This document shows positions 50,839-60,316 of a stretch of 64,000 nucleotides of DNA, one piece after another. A program made the translations under genes and the position numbers. The stretch is from Isoptericola cucumis (lineage in GTDB: Bacteria; Actinomycetota; Actinomycetes; Actinomycetales; Cellulomonadaceae), in contig NZ_BMDG01000006.1 of assembly GCF_014635665.1 (NCBI RefSeq), positions 62,001 to 126,000 on the forward strand, given 5' to 3'. The notes below the pieces were generated by a model. It searched no databases, was not told the origin of the DNA, and was given only the letters and a program-made list of their open reading frames with translations. Numbering within the stretch: position 1 is the first letter of the stretch; each line of letters opens with the position of its first letter.

Positions 50839-52566
50839 TCAGCCGGCCAGGTAGCGGGCGTAGGCCCCCGTGGTGAGGAACGGCGGGAAGTCGGTGCCCA
50901 GCGCGACCTCGCGGAAGATCGCCGCGGCGTCGTCGAAGCGGTCGCCGGCCGAGCGCGGCAGCCCGATCAGCACGGAACGCAGCACCGCCTCGCACCGCCC
51001 GCGCGTGATCGGCTCGCCGTCCTCGGTGCGGGTGCCCGAGGTGACCCACTGCCACACCTGCGACCGGGAGATCTCCGCGGTCGCGGCGTCCTCCATCAGG
51101 TGGTCGATCGCCGCGGCCCCGGCGCCCCGCAGCCACGACTCGATGTACCGCACGCCCACGGAGACGTTGGCGCGCAGGCCCGCCTCGGTCACGGTCGCGC
51201 CGGCCCGCCGTGCGGACGCGACGTCGAGCAGGTCTGCCTGGTCGACGCGGACGTCGTCACGCTGCCGGTCGACCTGGTTGTCGCGGTCGCCGAGCACCTC
51301 GTCGAACGCGCCGAGCGCCACCTCGACCAGGTCCGGGTGCGCCACCCAGGTGCCGTCGAAGCCGTCGTGCGCCTCGCGCGTCTTGTCGGCCCACACCTGC
51401 TCGACGGCGCGCTCCGTCACCGCCGGGTCACGACGGTCGGGGATGAACGCGCTCATCCCGCCCATCGCGTGCGCGCCTCGCCGGTGGCAGGTGGCCACGA
51501 GCAGCTCGGTGTACGCCCGCATGAACGGCGCCGTCATCGTCACCTGCCCCCGGTCGGGCAGCACGTACGAGTCGCCGCGGGTGCGGAAGCACTTGATCAC
51601 CGAGAACAGGTAGTCCCAGCGGCCGGCGTTGAGGCCGGCGCAGTGCTCGCGCAGCTCGTAGAGGATCTCCTCCATCTCGAACGCGGCCGGCAGCGTCTCG
51701 ACGAGCACCGTCGCGCGGATCGTGCCGCGCGGCAGGCCGAGCGCCTCCTGCGCCACCTCGAAGACCTCGTTCCACAGCCGCGCCTCGCGGTAGCCCTCGA
51801 GCTTCGGCAGGTAGAAGTACGGCCCGCGCCCGCGGGCGACCAGCTCGGTCGCGTTGTGGAACAGGTACAGCCCGAAGTCCACCAGCGTGCCCGACGCCGG
51901 CTGGGTGGAGCCGTCCGGGCCGGTGTAGGCCAGGTGCGACTCGAACAGGTGCCAGCCGCGGGGGCGGAAGACGATCGTCGGCAGCTCGGTCAGGTCCGAC
52001 GACGGCAGGGTGTAGTGCTTGCCGTTCGGCGCGGTGTGCTCGAGCGTGCCGCGGATCGCGTCGCGCAGCGCGAGCTGCCCCTCGACGACGTTGCGCCACG
52101 TCGGCGACTGCGCGTCCTCGGCGTCCGCCAGCCAGCAGCGGGCACCGGAGCTCAGCGCGTTGATCGTCATCTTCGGGTCCGTCGGACCGGTGATCTCGAC
52201 GCGCCGGTCGGCGAGCCCGGGGGCGCCGGCCGACCCCGCCACCCGCCACGACGGGTCGTCGCGCACCGGGCGGGTGGCCGGGCTGAAGTCCGGGTCCTCG
52301 CCGTCGGCGATGCGGCGCATGCGCCGCTGCCGCTCCAGCAGGAGCAGGGTGCGGTCGTCGGCGAACCGGTCGTGGAGCATGGCGAGGAACGCCAGCGCCC
52401 CGGGGGTGAGGACCTCCGCGTCGCGCGGGCCGAGGTCGGCGGCGACGGTGACGGTGCCCTCGGCGAGGGACGCCGCGCCCCAGGCCGACGGCCCGGAGGC
52501 GGTGTCGGCCAGCGGGGTGGCGAGGGTGTCGGTGGGACGGGTGCGTGGGTCGGCGAGCGTGGTCAT
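50839..52566 (-). CDS. aceB: Malate synthase A
   Basis: A 575-residue enzyme that condenses glyoxylate and acetyl-CoA to malate. Conserved stretches are DAEDAQSPTWRNVVEGQLAL, FYLPKLEGYREARLWNEVF and IRATVLVETLPAAFEMEEILYELREHCAGLN (quoted in part), including the catalytic Glu and Arg. The C-terminal part GVRYIESWLRGAGAAAIDHLMEDAATAEISR is the usual MSA end. The length fits malate synthase A, not the 720-residue G form. It is downstream of aceA on the same strand, 110 nt apart. ATG 52564-52566 has GGAGGCATC upstream. Confidence 0.96.
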   Translation of the reverse strand: MTTLADPRTRPTDTLATPLADTASGPSAWGAASLAEGTVTVAADLGPRDAEVLTPGALAFLAMLHDRFADDRTLLLLERQRRMRRIADGEDPDFSPATRPVRDDPSWRVAGSAGAPGLADRRVEITGPTDPKMTINALSSGARCWLADAEDAQSPTWRNVVEGQLALRDAIRGTLEHTAPNGKHYTLPSSDLTELPTIVFRPRGWHLFESHLAYTGPDGSTQPASGTLVDFGLYLFHNATELVARGRGPYFYLPKLEGYREARLWNEVFEVAQEALGLPRGTIRATVLVETLPAAFEMEEILYELREHCAGLNAGRWDYLFSVIKCFRTRGDSYVLPDRGQVTMTAPFMRAYTELLVATCHRRGAHAMGGMSAFIPDRRDPAVTERAVEQVWADKTREAHDGFDGTWVAHPDLVEVALGAFDEVLGDRDNQVDRQRDDVRVDQADLLDVASARRAGATVTEAGLRANVSVGVRYIESWLRGAGAAAIDHLMEDAATAEISRSQVWQWVTSGTRTEDGEPITRGRCEAVLRSVLIGLPRSAGDRFDDAAAIFREVALGTDFPPFLTTGAYARYLAG

Positions 52567-52594
52567 GATGCCTCCGGGACGAGTGGGCCGTGAA

Positions 52595-52655
52595 GTAGTG
52601 CCTGGCGCGCTCCGGTAGTGCCGGCAGAGCACTACCGGAGCGCGCAGGGCACTAC
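52595..52655. repeat. 61-bp near-perfect palindrome between aceA and aceB
   Basis: Two 27-nt arms (52595-52621 and 52629-52655, outer ends GTAGTGCC/GGCACTAC) pair with two mismatches and a 7-nt loop. GTAGTGCC occurs at both the outer and inner edges. It lies between the aceA stop (52677) and aceB start (52566) on the minus strand and could limit read-through or act as mRNA stabilizer. Confidence 0.8.
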
Positions 52656-52676
52656 CGCGGCGACACCGGGGATCGG

Positions 52677-53990
52677 TCAGAACTGGGCCGTCTCGGTGGA
52701 GCCGGCGAGGGCCAGGGTGGCGGCGTCGGGGTTGAGCGCGGTGGCGACGCGGTCGAAGTAGCCGGTGCCCACCTCGCGCTGGTGCTTGGTGGCGGTGTAG
52801 CCGCGCCCCTCGGCGGCGAACTCCTTCTCCTGCAGCTCCACGTAGGCCGACATCTGCTCGCGGGCGTACCCGTGGGCCAGGTCGAACATCGAGTAGTTCA
52901 GGGCGTGGAAGCCGGCGAGGGTGATGAACTGGAAGGCGAAGCCCATGGCGCCCAGCTCGCGCTGGAACTTCGCGATGGTGTCGTCGTCCAGGTGCTTCTT
53001 CCAGTTGAACGACGGCGAGCAGTTGTACGCCAGCATCTGGTCCGGGAAGTCGGCCTTGACGGCCTCGGCGAACCGGCGGGCGAGGTCGAGGTCCGGCGTG
53101 CCGGTCTCCATCCAGATGAGGTCGGAGTACGGCGCGTAGGCCTTGGCGCGGGCGATGCACGGCTCGATGCCGTTCGTCACCTCGTAGAAGCCCTCGGCGG
53201 TCCGCTTTCCGGTGATGAAGGGGCGGTCGCGCTCGTCGACGTCGGAGGTGATCAGGGTCGCCGCCTCGGCGTCGGTACGGGCGATCACGACCGACGGCAC
53301 GTCGGAGACGTCGGCGGCGAGGCGGGCCGCGTTGAGGGTCCGCACGTGCTGCTGGGTGGGGATCAGCACCTTGCCGCCGAGGTGGCCGCACTTCTTCTCC
53401 GAGGCGAGCTGGTCCTCCCAGTGCACGCCCGCGGCGCCCGAGGAGATCATGGACCTCATCAGCTCGTAGGCGTTGAGCGGGCCCCCGAAGCCGGCCTCGG
53501 CGTCGGCCACGATCGGGGCGAGCCAGTCGCGGGTGGCCGCGCCGTTCTCCGCGACGTCGATCTGGTCGGCGCGCAGCAGCGCGTTGTTGATGCGACGGAC
53601 CACGGCCGGCACGGAGTTGGCGGGGTAGAGCGACTGGTCGGGGTAGGTCTGGCCCGCCAGGTTCGCGTCGCCGGCGACCTGCCAGCCGGACAGGTAGATC
53701 GCCTGCAGGCCCGCCTTGACCTGCTGCACCGCCTGGTTCCCGGTCAGCGCTCCGAGGGCGTTGATGTAGTCCTCGGTGTGCAGCTGCCGCCACAGGCGCT
53801 CGGCGCCGCGCCGCGCGAGCGTGCACTCCTCGCCGACGGAGCCGCGCAGCGCCACGACGTCCTCGGCCGTGAACGTGCGCTCGACGCCTGCCCAGCGGGG
53901 GTCGGTGGCCCACTGCTCGGCGAGCTGCTCGGCGGTCTGCGTCTGGTCGCCGGGGCGGGTGGTGGTCTGGGGCTCGAGCGTCGCGGTCAT
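52677..53990 (-). CDS. aceA: Isocitrate lyase
   Basis: A 437-residue enzyme that splits isocitrate to glyoxylate and succinate. The signature KKCGH lies at residues 199-203 with catalytic Cys201, and [13 protein letters not shown] and [12 protein letters not shown] are present. The length equals the short actinobacterial ICL1. It is the first gene of the aceA-aceB pair and is divergent from a RamB-like regulator, as the corynebacterial counterpart would suggest. ATG 53988-53990 lies behind GGCACCGACC, a weak ribosome site. Confidence 0.97.
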   Translation of the reverse strand: MTATLEPQTTTRPGDQTQTAEQLAEQWATDPRWAGVERTFTAEDVVALRGSVGEECTLARRGAERLWRQLHTEDYINALGALTGNQAVQQVKAGLQAIYLSGWQVAGDANLAGQTYPDQSLYPANSVPAVVRRINNALLRADQIDVAENGAATRDWLAPIVADAEAGFGGPLNAYELMRSMISSGAAGVHWEDQLASEKKCGHLGGKVLIPTQQHVRTLNAARLAADVSDVPSVVIARTDAEAATLITSDVDERDRPFITGKRTAEGFYEVTNGIEPCIARAKAYAPYSDLIWMETGTPDLDLARRFAEAVKADFPDQMLAYNCSPSFNWKKHLDDDTIAKFQRELGAMGFAFQFITLAGFHALNYSMFDLAHGYAREQMSAYVELQEKEFAAEGRGYTATKHQREVGTGYFDRVATALNPDAATLALAGSTETAQF

Positions 53991-54101
53991 GGTCGGTGCC
54001 TCTCCGTCTACGTCACTGCGGTCGGTCTGCCGGACGGCGGCCGCCCGTCGTCCTGATGACGACCCTGACGCTCGGCGACGCGCCCCGGCCAGCGATACGG
54101 C

Positions 54102-54125
54102 GGAGAAGTTTCACGGTTCTTCTCC
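54102..54125. promoter_or_regulatory. Operator-like inverted repeat before RamB-like gene
   Basis: GGAGAAG (54102-54108) and CTTCTCC (54119-54125) flank a 10-nt centre TTTCACGGTT. It lies 20 nt before the regulator's ATG in the divergent aceA/ramB gap (154 nt) and may serve both genes. Confidence 0.5.
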
Positions 54126-54144
54126 TGGACGGAAGGGGTGGTGC

Positions 54145-55668
54145 ATGTCACCCTCGACCATGGCCATCTCGACCGAACAGCAGCCCGGTACCCGGGACGA
54201 CGCGGCGCTGCCGACCGGCATCCCGATCGGGCACGAGGCGGACGCCCTGACGATCGGCCGCCGCATCCGGCACCTGCGCACCCGCCGCGGCATGACCCTG
54301 GAGCAGCTCGGAGGGGCCATCGGACGTGCACCGTCACAGGTCTCCATGCTCGAGAACGGCAAGCGCGAGCCGACGATCGCACGGCTGCAGGCGGTCGCCC
54401 GCGCGCTCGGGGCGAGCGTCGAGGACCTGCTCTCGCCCCAGCCGCCGTCGCACCGCGACGCGCTGGAGATCGAGCTCGAGCGCGTGCAAAGAGGGCCGCT
54501 CTTCTCGGCGCTGGGGGTCAAGCCGGTGCGGGTCGGCAAGTCGCTGCCGACGGACGCGCTGGAGGCGGTCGTCGCGCTGCAGCGCGAGCTCGAGCGGCTG
54601 CACTCGGAGCGGGCCCTGACGCCGGAGGAGGCGCGCCGGGCGAACACCGAGCTGCGCGCCGACATGCGCGCGCAGGACAACTACTTCCCCGACCTGGAGG
54701 TCGTCGCGCGCCGGCTGCTCGACGGCGTCGGGCACGGGCGCGGCCCGCTGCCGCAGCGGGCGGCGGGGGAGCTGGCGGAGCACCTCGGCTTCACCATCCA
54801 CTACGAGGCCGACCTGCCGCAGTCGACCCGCGCCGTGATCGACCAGCGGCACCGGCGCGTCTACCTGCCGAGCAACGGCATCCGCGGCCGGTCCGACGCC
54901 CGCTCCGCGGTGCTGCAGGCGCTGGCGTCGCACGTCCTCGAGCACTCCGAGCCGGGCGACTACCGCGAGTTCCTGCGCCAGCGCGTGGAGGCGAACTACC
55001 TGTGCGCCGCGCTGCTGATCCCGGAGCGGGAGGCGGTCAAGCAGCTGCGCGAGGCCAAGGAGGCCCGGGCGATCTCGCTCGAGGACCTGCGCGACGCGTT
55101 CGCCGTCTCGTACGAGACGGCCGCCCACCGCTTCACCAACCTCGCCACGCGGCACCTCGGCATCGGGGTGCACTTCATGAAGGTCCACGAGTCCGGGGCC
55201 ATCCACAAGGCGTACGAGAACGACGGCGTGCGGTTCCCGGCCGACGCGCTCGGCACCGTCGAGGGGCAGCACGTGTGCCGGCACTGGACGGCGCGCGTCG
55301 TCTTCGGCATCACCGACCGCCTCAGCCCGTACTACCAGTACACCGACACCCCGACGGGCACGTACTGGTGCACGTCACGCGTGACGGACACCGCCGACGG
55401 CCGCTTCTCGGTGAGCGTGGGGGTGCCGTACGCCCAGGTCAAGTGGTTCCTGGGCCGGGAGACGACGGCGCGCGCGACGTCGCGCTGCCCGGACGAGTCG
55501 TGCTGCCGGCAGCCCGCCCGCCCGCTCGCCCAGCGGTGGGCCGGGCAGGCGTTCCCGAGCGCCCGGCCGCACGCGTCGATGCTTGCCGCGATGCCGTCCG
55601 GCGCGTTCCCCGGCGTCGACACGACCGAGGTCTACGAGTTCCTGGAGCGGCACGCCCCCGCGTCGTGA
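54145..55668 (+). CDS. ramB: RamB-like XRE regulator of acetate/fatty-acid genes
   Basis: A 507-residue regulator. N-terminal XRE helix-turn-helix at 36-96 (TIGRRIRHLRTRRGMTLEQLG...APSQVSMLENGKREPTI), then an ImmA/IrrE-like region whose metal motif is degenerate (LASHVLEH), and a C-terminal domain with cysteines (CRHWTARVVF, YWCTSR, CPDESCCRQ). RamB in Corynebacterium represses aceA, aceB and acetate genes. The divergent position next to aceA makes the same role likely. ATG 54145 has GGAAGGGGTGG upstream. Also compatible with a short-chain fatty acyl regulator family (ScfR-type). Confidence 0.88.
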   Translation: MSPSTMAISTEQQPGTRDDAALPTGIPIGHEADALTIGRRIRHLRTRRGMTLEQLGGAIGRAPSQVSMLENGKREPTIARLQAVARALGASVEDLLSPQPPSHRDALEIELERVQRGPLFSALGVKPVRVGKSLPTDALEAVVALQRELERLHSERALTPEEARRANTELRADMRAQDNYFPDLEVVARRLLDGVGHGRGPLPQRAAGELAEHLGFTIHYEADLPQSTRAVIDQRHRRVYLPSNGIRGRSDARSAVLQALASHVLEHSEPGDYREFLRQRVEANYLCAALLIPEREAVKQLREAKEARAISLEDLRDAFAVSYETAAHRFTNLATRHLGIGVHFMKVHESGAIHKAYENDGVRFPADALGTVEGQHVCRHWTARVVFGITDRLSPYYQYTDTPTGTYWCTSRVTDTADGRFSVSVGVPYAQVKWFLGRETTARATSRCPDESCCRQPARPLAQRWAGQAFPSARPHASMLAAMPSGAFPGVDTTEVYEFLERHAPAS

Positions 55669-55674
55669 GGGTCG

Positions 55675-56406
55675 TCAGTCGTGCCAGGCGCCCACCCACT
55701 CGTCCCAGCGAGGGCCGTCGGGGAGGGGCTGCCCGGCGCGCGCCTGCTCGTGCAGGCCGCGGGCGACGAGCGCGAGGTAGCGCAGGTGGAGCGCGTCCGC
55801 GCGGTCGCGCCCGAACGGCAGCGCCGGGCGCAGGTGCTGCAGCAGCTGCATGACGTCAGCCGAGGTGAAACCCTCCGGGAGCAGCCCGGCGGCGCGGTCG
55901 CGCGCGACGATCCGCTCCAGCTCGGCGCCGAGCTCGGCCGAGGCGGCGGCGAGGTCGGGGGGCAGCGGCCCACGCAGGCCCGGCGGGCGCAGCAGCGGTC
56001 CGGTCGCGCCGGTGATCTGCCTCTCGAGGAACGCGGTGACGCCGCCCCGGTCCTCCAGGGCAGGGCCGTCCTCCGGGGCGGGGCCGTCCTCCCGCCGGGA
56101 CCCGGGAACCGGAGCGGTCGGCGCCCCCGCGGCGCCCTCGACGGCGTCGGCGACCTCGGCGGCGAGCCGCGCCGCCTCCCGCACGGCGTGCACGTGCAGC
56201 GCCTCGACCAGGGCCTCCTTGGTCGGGTAGCGCCGGTAGACGGAGCCCACGCCCACGCCGGCGTGCCGGGCGACGTCGGCCATCGACGCCTCGGTGCCGC
56301 GTGCGGAGAACACCTCGCGCGCGGCCGTCAGCACGGCGGTGTCGTTGGCGCGCGCCTCCCGCTGCCGGCCGGGGAGGGGGCGGTCGGGCTCGTCGGTGGC
56401 AGGCAT
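55675..56406 (-). CDS. TetR-family transcriptional regulator
   Basis: A 243-residue repressor. TetR DNA-binding helices are VLTAAREVFSARGTEASMADVARHAGVGVGSVYRRYPTKEAL (residues about 25-65, quoted in part). The ligand domain contains a disordered Pro/Glu-rich insert (about 100-120, EDGPAPEDGPALED). It is divergent from an MFS exporter and most likely represses it and itself through the palindrome at 56440-56466. It is convergent with ramB with 6 nt between their stops. Confidence 0.92.
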   Translation of the reverse strand: MPATDEPDRPLPGRQREARANDTAVLTAAREVFSARGTEASMADVARHAGVGVGSVYRRYPTKEALVEALHVHAVREAARLAAEVADAVEGAAGAPTAPVPGSRREDGPAPEDGPALEDRGGVTAFLERQITGATGPLLRPPGLRGPLPPDLAAASAELGAELERIVARDRAAGLLPEGFTSADVMQLLQHLRPALPFGRDRADALHLRYLALVARGLHEQARAGQPLPDGPRWDEWVGAWHD

Positions 56407-56439
56407 GGCCTCACGGTAGTGCGGGCGGGTGCTAGCCTG

Positions 56440-56466
56440 AATCGGAACGAGCATTCCGTTCCGATT
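56440..56466. promoter_or_regulatory. TetR operator between regulator and MFS gene
   Basis: AATCGGAACG (56440-56449) and CGTTCCGATT (56457-56466) form a perfect inverted repeat with a 7-nt spacer. It lies just after a TAGCCT hexamer (56433-56438), so binding would block both divergent promoters. Confidence 0.85.
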
Positions 56467-56562
56467 GGATGACGGCACGCCGTCCGACGCCCGGACGTCC
56501 CGGCGATGCCCGACCGCCGTCCGCCGGACGGCGACCCCCCACGGCAGAGAGCGAGCCCACCC

Positions 56563-57990
56563 GTGCCCCCGACCAGCACCCCCGTCGACGAGGTCGCGCC
56601 CGACCGCACCGACCCGACGATCACGCGGCACCCCGCCCGGGTCACGTTCGCGCTGAGCATGGCGGTGCTCGCGTTCTCGCTGATGCAGACCCTCGTCGTG
56701 CCGGCGCTGCCGACCCTGGGGCGCGAGCTCGGCGCGACCGCCCAGGGCACGGGCTGGATCCTCACGGCCTTCCTGCTCGCCGGTGCGGTCCTCGCGCCGG
56801 TGGTCGGGAACCTCGGCGACCGGTTCGGCCACCGGCGCGTGCTGCTCGCCACGATCCTCGTCTTCGCGGCGGCCACCCTGGCCGCGGCCGCGGCCCCGAG
56901 CCTCGGCGTGCTGCTCGCCGCCCGCGTCGTCCAGGGCGTGAGCACCGCGACGTTCCCGCTCGCGCTGGCGCTCGCACGCCAGGTGCTGGCCGGCCCGCGG
57001 CTCGCCGCCGCGTTCGGCTGGATCCCGGGCATGATCGGGCTCGGCGCGGGCGCCGCGCTCGTCGTCGGTGGCGTCGTGGTGGACGCTCTGTCGTGGCGCT
57101 GGCTGTTCGTCCTCGGGGCGGTGCTCATCCTCGGCTCAGCCGTGCTGGTCGCGGCCTGGGTGCCCCGCGGCGGCGCGCCCGCCGTGCAGCGCCGGACCGA
57201 CTGGCCCGGCATCGCCCTGCTCGCCGGCGGGCTCGTGGGCGTGCTGCTCGCGGTGTCCCAGGGCGGCACCTGGGGCTGGACCTCCGCGCGCACGCTCGGT
57301 GCGGGCGTCGCCGGCCTGGTGCTGCTCGCCCTGCTGGTGCTCGTCGAGCTGCGCTCGCCGGCGCCGGTGGTGGACGTGCGCACCTTCCGGCACGGGCCGA
57401 TCGTGCTGGTCAGCCTCCTCACCGTTGCCGTCGGGTTCGTGCCGTACGTCTGCTACGTCGCGCTCCCGCTGCTCATGCAGGCCCCGGCGGCCACGGGCTA
57501 CGGGCACGGGATGAGCGTGACCGTCTCGGGCCTGGCCATGCTGCCGAGCGCCGTCCTGGTGTTCCTCGGCGGGCGCACGACGCCGGTGCTCGTCCGGCGC
57601 GTCGGCGCGGGACGCACGGGTGCCGTCGCGGCCGCCGTCATGGCGCTCGGCGCCGCCGGGCTGGCCCTGTGGCCCGCGACGCCGTGGGCGGTCGTCGTCG
57701 CGTTCTCCGTGCTGGGGCTCGGCAACGGCATCGGCTACGCGATCTGCGCACAGCTCGTCGTCATGTCGTCGCCGGCCACCGAGACCGGGGCCGCCACGGG
57801 GCTCAACAGCGTGGTCCGGACCGTCGGCTCGGCGGCGGCGGCGCCCGTCGTGACCGCGCTGCTCGCGGCCGCGGGCAGCGCGGAACCCGTCGGCGGGTAC
57901 GCGGCCGCGTTCTGGGTGGCCACGGCGGTCAGCGTCGTGGGGGTCGCCGTCGCCCTGGTCCTCGCCGCCCGGACGCGCCGCGCCGGCTGA
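56563..57990 (+). CDS. MFS multidrug efflux transporter (DHA2/EmrB-QacA type)
   Basis: A 475-residue transporter with about 14 membrane segments. It has the MFS motif A variant GNLGDRFGHRRVLL after helix 2 and WILTAFLLAGAVLAPV, and the proline-glycine motif C-like GWIPGMIGLGAGAALVVGG. It would export drugs by proton antiport under the control of the divergent TetR repressor. GTG 56563 is preferred because the segment before it is rich in Arg/Pro and unlike a conserved N-terminus; ATG 56506 in frame would add 19 residues, and neither has a strong ribosome site. Confidence 0.88.
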   Translation: MPPTSTPVDEVAPDRTDPTITRHPARVTFALSMAVLAFSLMQTLVVPALPTLGRELGATAQGTGWILTAFLLAGAVLAPVVGNLGDRFGHRRVLLATILVFAAATLAAAAAPSLGVLLAARVVQGVSTATFPLALALARQVLAGPRLAAAFGWIPGMIGLGAGAALVVGGVVVDALSWRWLFVLGAVLILGSAVLVAAWVPRGGAPAVQRRTDWPGIALLAGGLVGVLLAVSQGGTWGWTSARTLGAGVAGLVLLALLVLVELRSPAPVVDVRTFRHGPIVLVSLLTVAVGFVPYVCYVALPLLMQAPAATGYGHGMSVTVSGLAMLPSAVLVFLGGRTTPVLVRRVGAGRTGAVAAAVMALGAAGLALWPATPWAVVVAFSVLGLGNGIGYAICAQLVVMSSPATETGAATGLNSVVRTVGSAAAAPVVTALLAAAGSAEPVGGYAAAFWVATAVSVVGVAVALVLAARTRRAG

Positions 57991-58017
57991 CCCCCGGGGG
58001 CGCCGGGTCAGCCGGCG
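57981..58017. terminator. Bidirectional terminator overlapping stop codons of MFS and AtoE-like genes
   Basis: CGCCGGCTGACCC (57981-57993) and GGGTCAGCCGGCG (58005-58017) are perfect complements around an 11-nt loop, and each arm contains one of the two TGA stop codons. Confidence 0.8.
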
Positions 58018-59402
58018 CCCACGACCAGCAGCGTGCCCGCGAACACGACGCCGGACGCGATCAGCGTGACGGTGGTGTAGCCGAGGATGTCGCGCACCTT
58101 GAGGCCGGCGATGGCCAGCAGGGGGAGCGCCCAGAACGGCTGGATCATGTTGGTCCACTGGTCGCCGTAGGCGATCGCCATGATCGCGACGGACGGGTTC
58201 ACGCCGAGGTCGTTCGCTGCCTGCAGCAGGATCGGGGCCTGGACGGCGAACTGCCCGCCGCCGGACGGCACGAAGAAGTTGACCAGGCCCGCCGACAGCA
58301 GCGACAGGACGCCGAAGGTCCCCGGCGTCGAGATGCTCACGAACCAGTCGGAGAGCACCGCGACCAGGCCCGTCGCCGTCATCATCCCGAGGATCCCCGC
58401 GTACAGGGGGAACTGCAGCAGGATGTCGCCCACGTTGGACGCCGCGGCCTTGACGAGCGCCATGATCTCGAACGGGTTGCGCACCAGCAGCATGATCAGG
58501 GCCAGGAACGTCCAGTTGACGATGTCCAGCGTGGGCCCGCCGCCGCGTGTGAAGTAGACGACGAGGTAGGCGACGATCGCCACGCCCACCAGGGACGTGA
58601 GCCACCGGGAGGCGTCGAGCCGGTCGGCGGGGGTGCGTCGCTCCTCGTCGACCTCGACGCCCTGGTCGCGCGCGTCCACCCGGAGCTCCACGATCCGGTC
58701 GCCGCCGCGCGGGGCGACGAGCGCGAGGGCGCCCGCCACGACGACGATCGTCACGACGGCGGCGACCAGGTTCCAGGTCGCGAAGGTCGTCTCGGCCACG
58801 GGGACGGTCGACCCCAGCTGGGTGGCGATGAAGGATCCCTCGGTGGCGGCGGTGAGCGGACCCGACCCGGTGTAGCCCATGTGCCACACGACGAACCCGG
58901 AGAACCCCGCCGCGACCAGCAGCGGGAAGTGGACGCGCAGCCCCTTCGCCCGCGCCTGGGCCGCGACCTCCCGCGCGAGGATGCCGCCCACGACGAGGCC
59001 GAGGCCCCACTGCAGCAAGGACGCGACCGCCGCCACCACGAACACGAAGACGTAGGCCTGCAGGGGCGTGCGGGGGACCGCGCCGAGCCGCGCGAGCAGG
59101 CGGCGTACCGGCCGCGTGTTCGCCAGCATGTGTCCCAGCAGCAGGATGAGCGCCATCTGCGTCATGAACTCCAGCAGCCCGGCGAGCCCGTCGCCCCAGG
59201 CGACCAGGACGTCGACCGGTCCCGCGTCCGTGAGGGCCAGCGCGAGGATCGCGACGACCACCGTGAGGAGGATCGCGAAGACGAGGGCGCTCGGGATGAA
59301 CCGCTCGACCAGCGCGTTCACCGGCCGCATCGCCCGAGCGAACGGGTTGCGCGACGGTGGCGGTGCTCCCGGGGACGCCGTCGTGGCCTGGGTGTCGCTC
59401 AT
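58008..59402 (-). CDS. Short-chain fatty acid transporter (AtoE family)
   Basis: A 464-residue membrane protein with about 12 hydrophobic segments. Family stretches: RFIPSALVFAILLT, WGLGLVVGGILAREVAAQA, YTGSGPL, FVPSGGGQFAVQAPIL and AYGDQWTNMIQPFWALPLLAIAGL (parts quoted). AtoE imports acetoacetate, butyrate and related acids. Its location near aceA/aceB/ramB suggests a role in acetate and fatty-acid use, though it is transcribed on its own. ATG 59400-59402 has GGAGGTAG upstream. Confidence 0.9.
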   Translation of the reverse strand: MSDTQATTASPGAPPPSRNPFARAMRPVNALVERFIPSALVFAILLTVVVAILALALTDAGPVDVLVAWGDGLAGLLEFMTQMALILLLGHMLANTRPVRRLLARLGAVPRTPLQAYVFVFVVAAVASLLQWGLGLVVGGILAREVAAQARAKGLRVHFPLLVAAGFSGFVVWHMGYTGSGPLTAATEGSFIATQLGSTVPVAETTFATWNLVAAVVTIVVVAGALALVAPRGGDRIVELRVDARDQGVEVDEERRTPADRLDASRWLTSLVGVAIVAYLVVYFTRGGGPTLDIVNWTFLALIMLLVRNPFEIMALVKAAASNVGDILLQFPLYAGILGMMTATGLVAVLSDWFVSISTPGTFGVLSLLSAGLVNFFVPSGGGQFAVQAPILLQAANDLGVNPSVAIMAIAYGDQWTNMIQPFWALPLLAIAGLKVRDILGYTTVTLIASGVVFAGTLLVVGAG

Positions 59403-59581
59403 GGGGTGCTACCTCCGTGTCGTCGTCGACCGCGGGGCGCGCCGTTGCGCCCCGTCGCACTCTGGCGCAGATCCGGCGTGCGGTCGAGGCGGCCGGCCGG
59501 GGTCGCCTCGGGGTCACCTCAGGGTCCGTCCGGGGGATCTCCTGATGGTGCCGGGGTGCCCGCCTCGACGACCGTGGAGGG

Positions 59582-60316
59582 ATGATCGACGCGATCGCCT
59601 CGGCGTGGGGCCAGCTCGAAGCGTGGCTCCTGGCGCTGGTGTCGTCGTCGTGGGCGTTCCCGGCGCTCTTCGGCGCCACCGCGGGCGACGGCTTCTTCCC
59701 CCCGGTGCCGGGCGAGACCGTCATCATCATGCTCGCCGTGGGTGCGCAGGCCGACGGGGGAGTGAACCTCGCCGCCGTGCTGTTCGTCGCCGCCCTCGGG
59801 GCATGGTGCGGCGACCAGCTGGCGTTCTCGATCGGGCGGGCGTTCGGCACCGGCAGGGTGCCGTTCCTGCGGGGGCCGCGCGGCAGGCGCGCCGTGGCGT
59901 GGGCCGCCCGCTCGCTCGACCGGCGGGGCGCGTCGGTCGTGCTCGCCGCGCGCTTCGTCCCCGTGGGGCGCACCGCCGTGAACGTCACCGCGGGCGCGGT
60001 CGGCTTCTCCCGGCGCCGGTTCATGGCGCTGTCGGCCGTGGCCTCGGCGGCCTGGTCGGTCTACTCGGTGCTCATCGGCGTCGTCGTGGCCAGCACCCTC
60101 GGCTCGCAGCCGCTGCTGGCCGTCCTGGTCGGCATCGTGACCGGGACGCTGCTCGGGGCGGTCGTCGACCGGGCCGTCGCCGCCCGCGACGCCCGCCGCG
60201 CCCTGGGTGCCCGCGGCGCGGCGGCGGTCACCGAACCCGTGCCGCCGATGATCGAGGCGGTCGGTGTGTCCGGCGACCCCGCCGGCGGCACGGTCAGTCC
60301 TTCTCGTCCCCGATGA
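59582..60316 (+). CDS. DedA-family membrane protein
   Basis: A 244-residue protein with several membrane segments. DGFFPPVPGETVI and ARFVPVGRTAVNVTAGAVGFSRRRF are diagnostic of DedA (FIPxxE-like and FhxR-like motifs). DedA proteins act as flippases or envelope-lipid recyclers (undecaprenyl phosphate / phosphatidylethanolamine). ATG 59582 has GGAGGG. The C-terminal about 40 residues are poorly conserved, and the last 23 bp overlap the end of the convergent nhaA gene. Confidence 0.9.
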   Translation: MIDAIASAWGQLEAWLLALVSSSWAFPALFGATAGDGFFPPVPGETVIIMLAVGAQADGGVNLAAVLFVAALGAWCGDQLAFSIGRAFGTGRVPFLRGPRGRRAVAWAARSLDRRGASVVLAARFVPVGRTAVNVTAGAVGFSRRRFMALSAVASAAWSVYSVLIGVVVASTLGSQPLLAVLVGIVTGTLLGAVVDRAVAARDARRALGARGAAAVTEPVPPMIEAVGVSGDPAGGTVSPSRPR

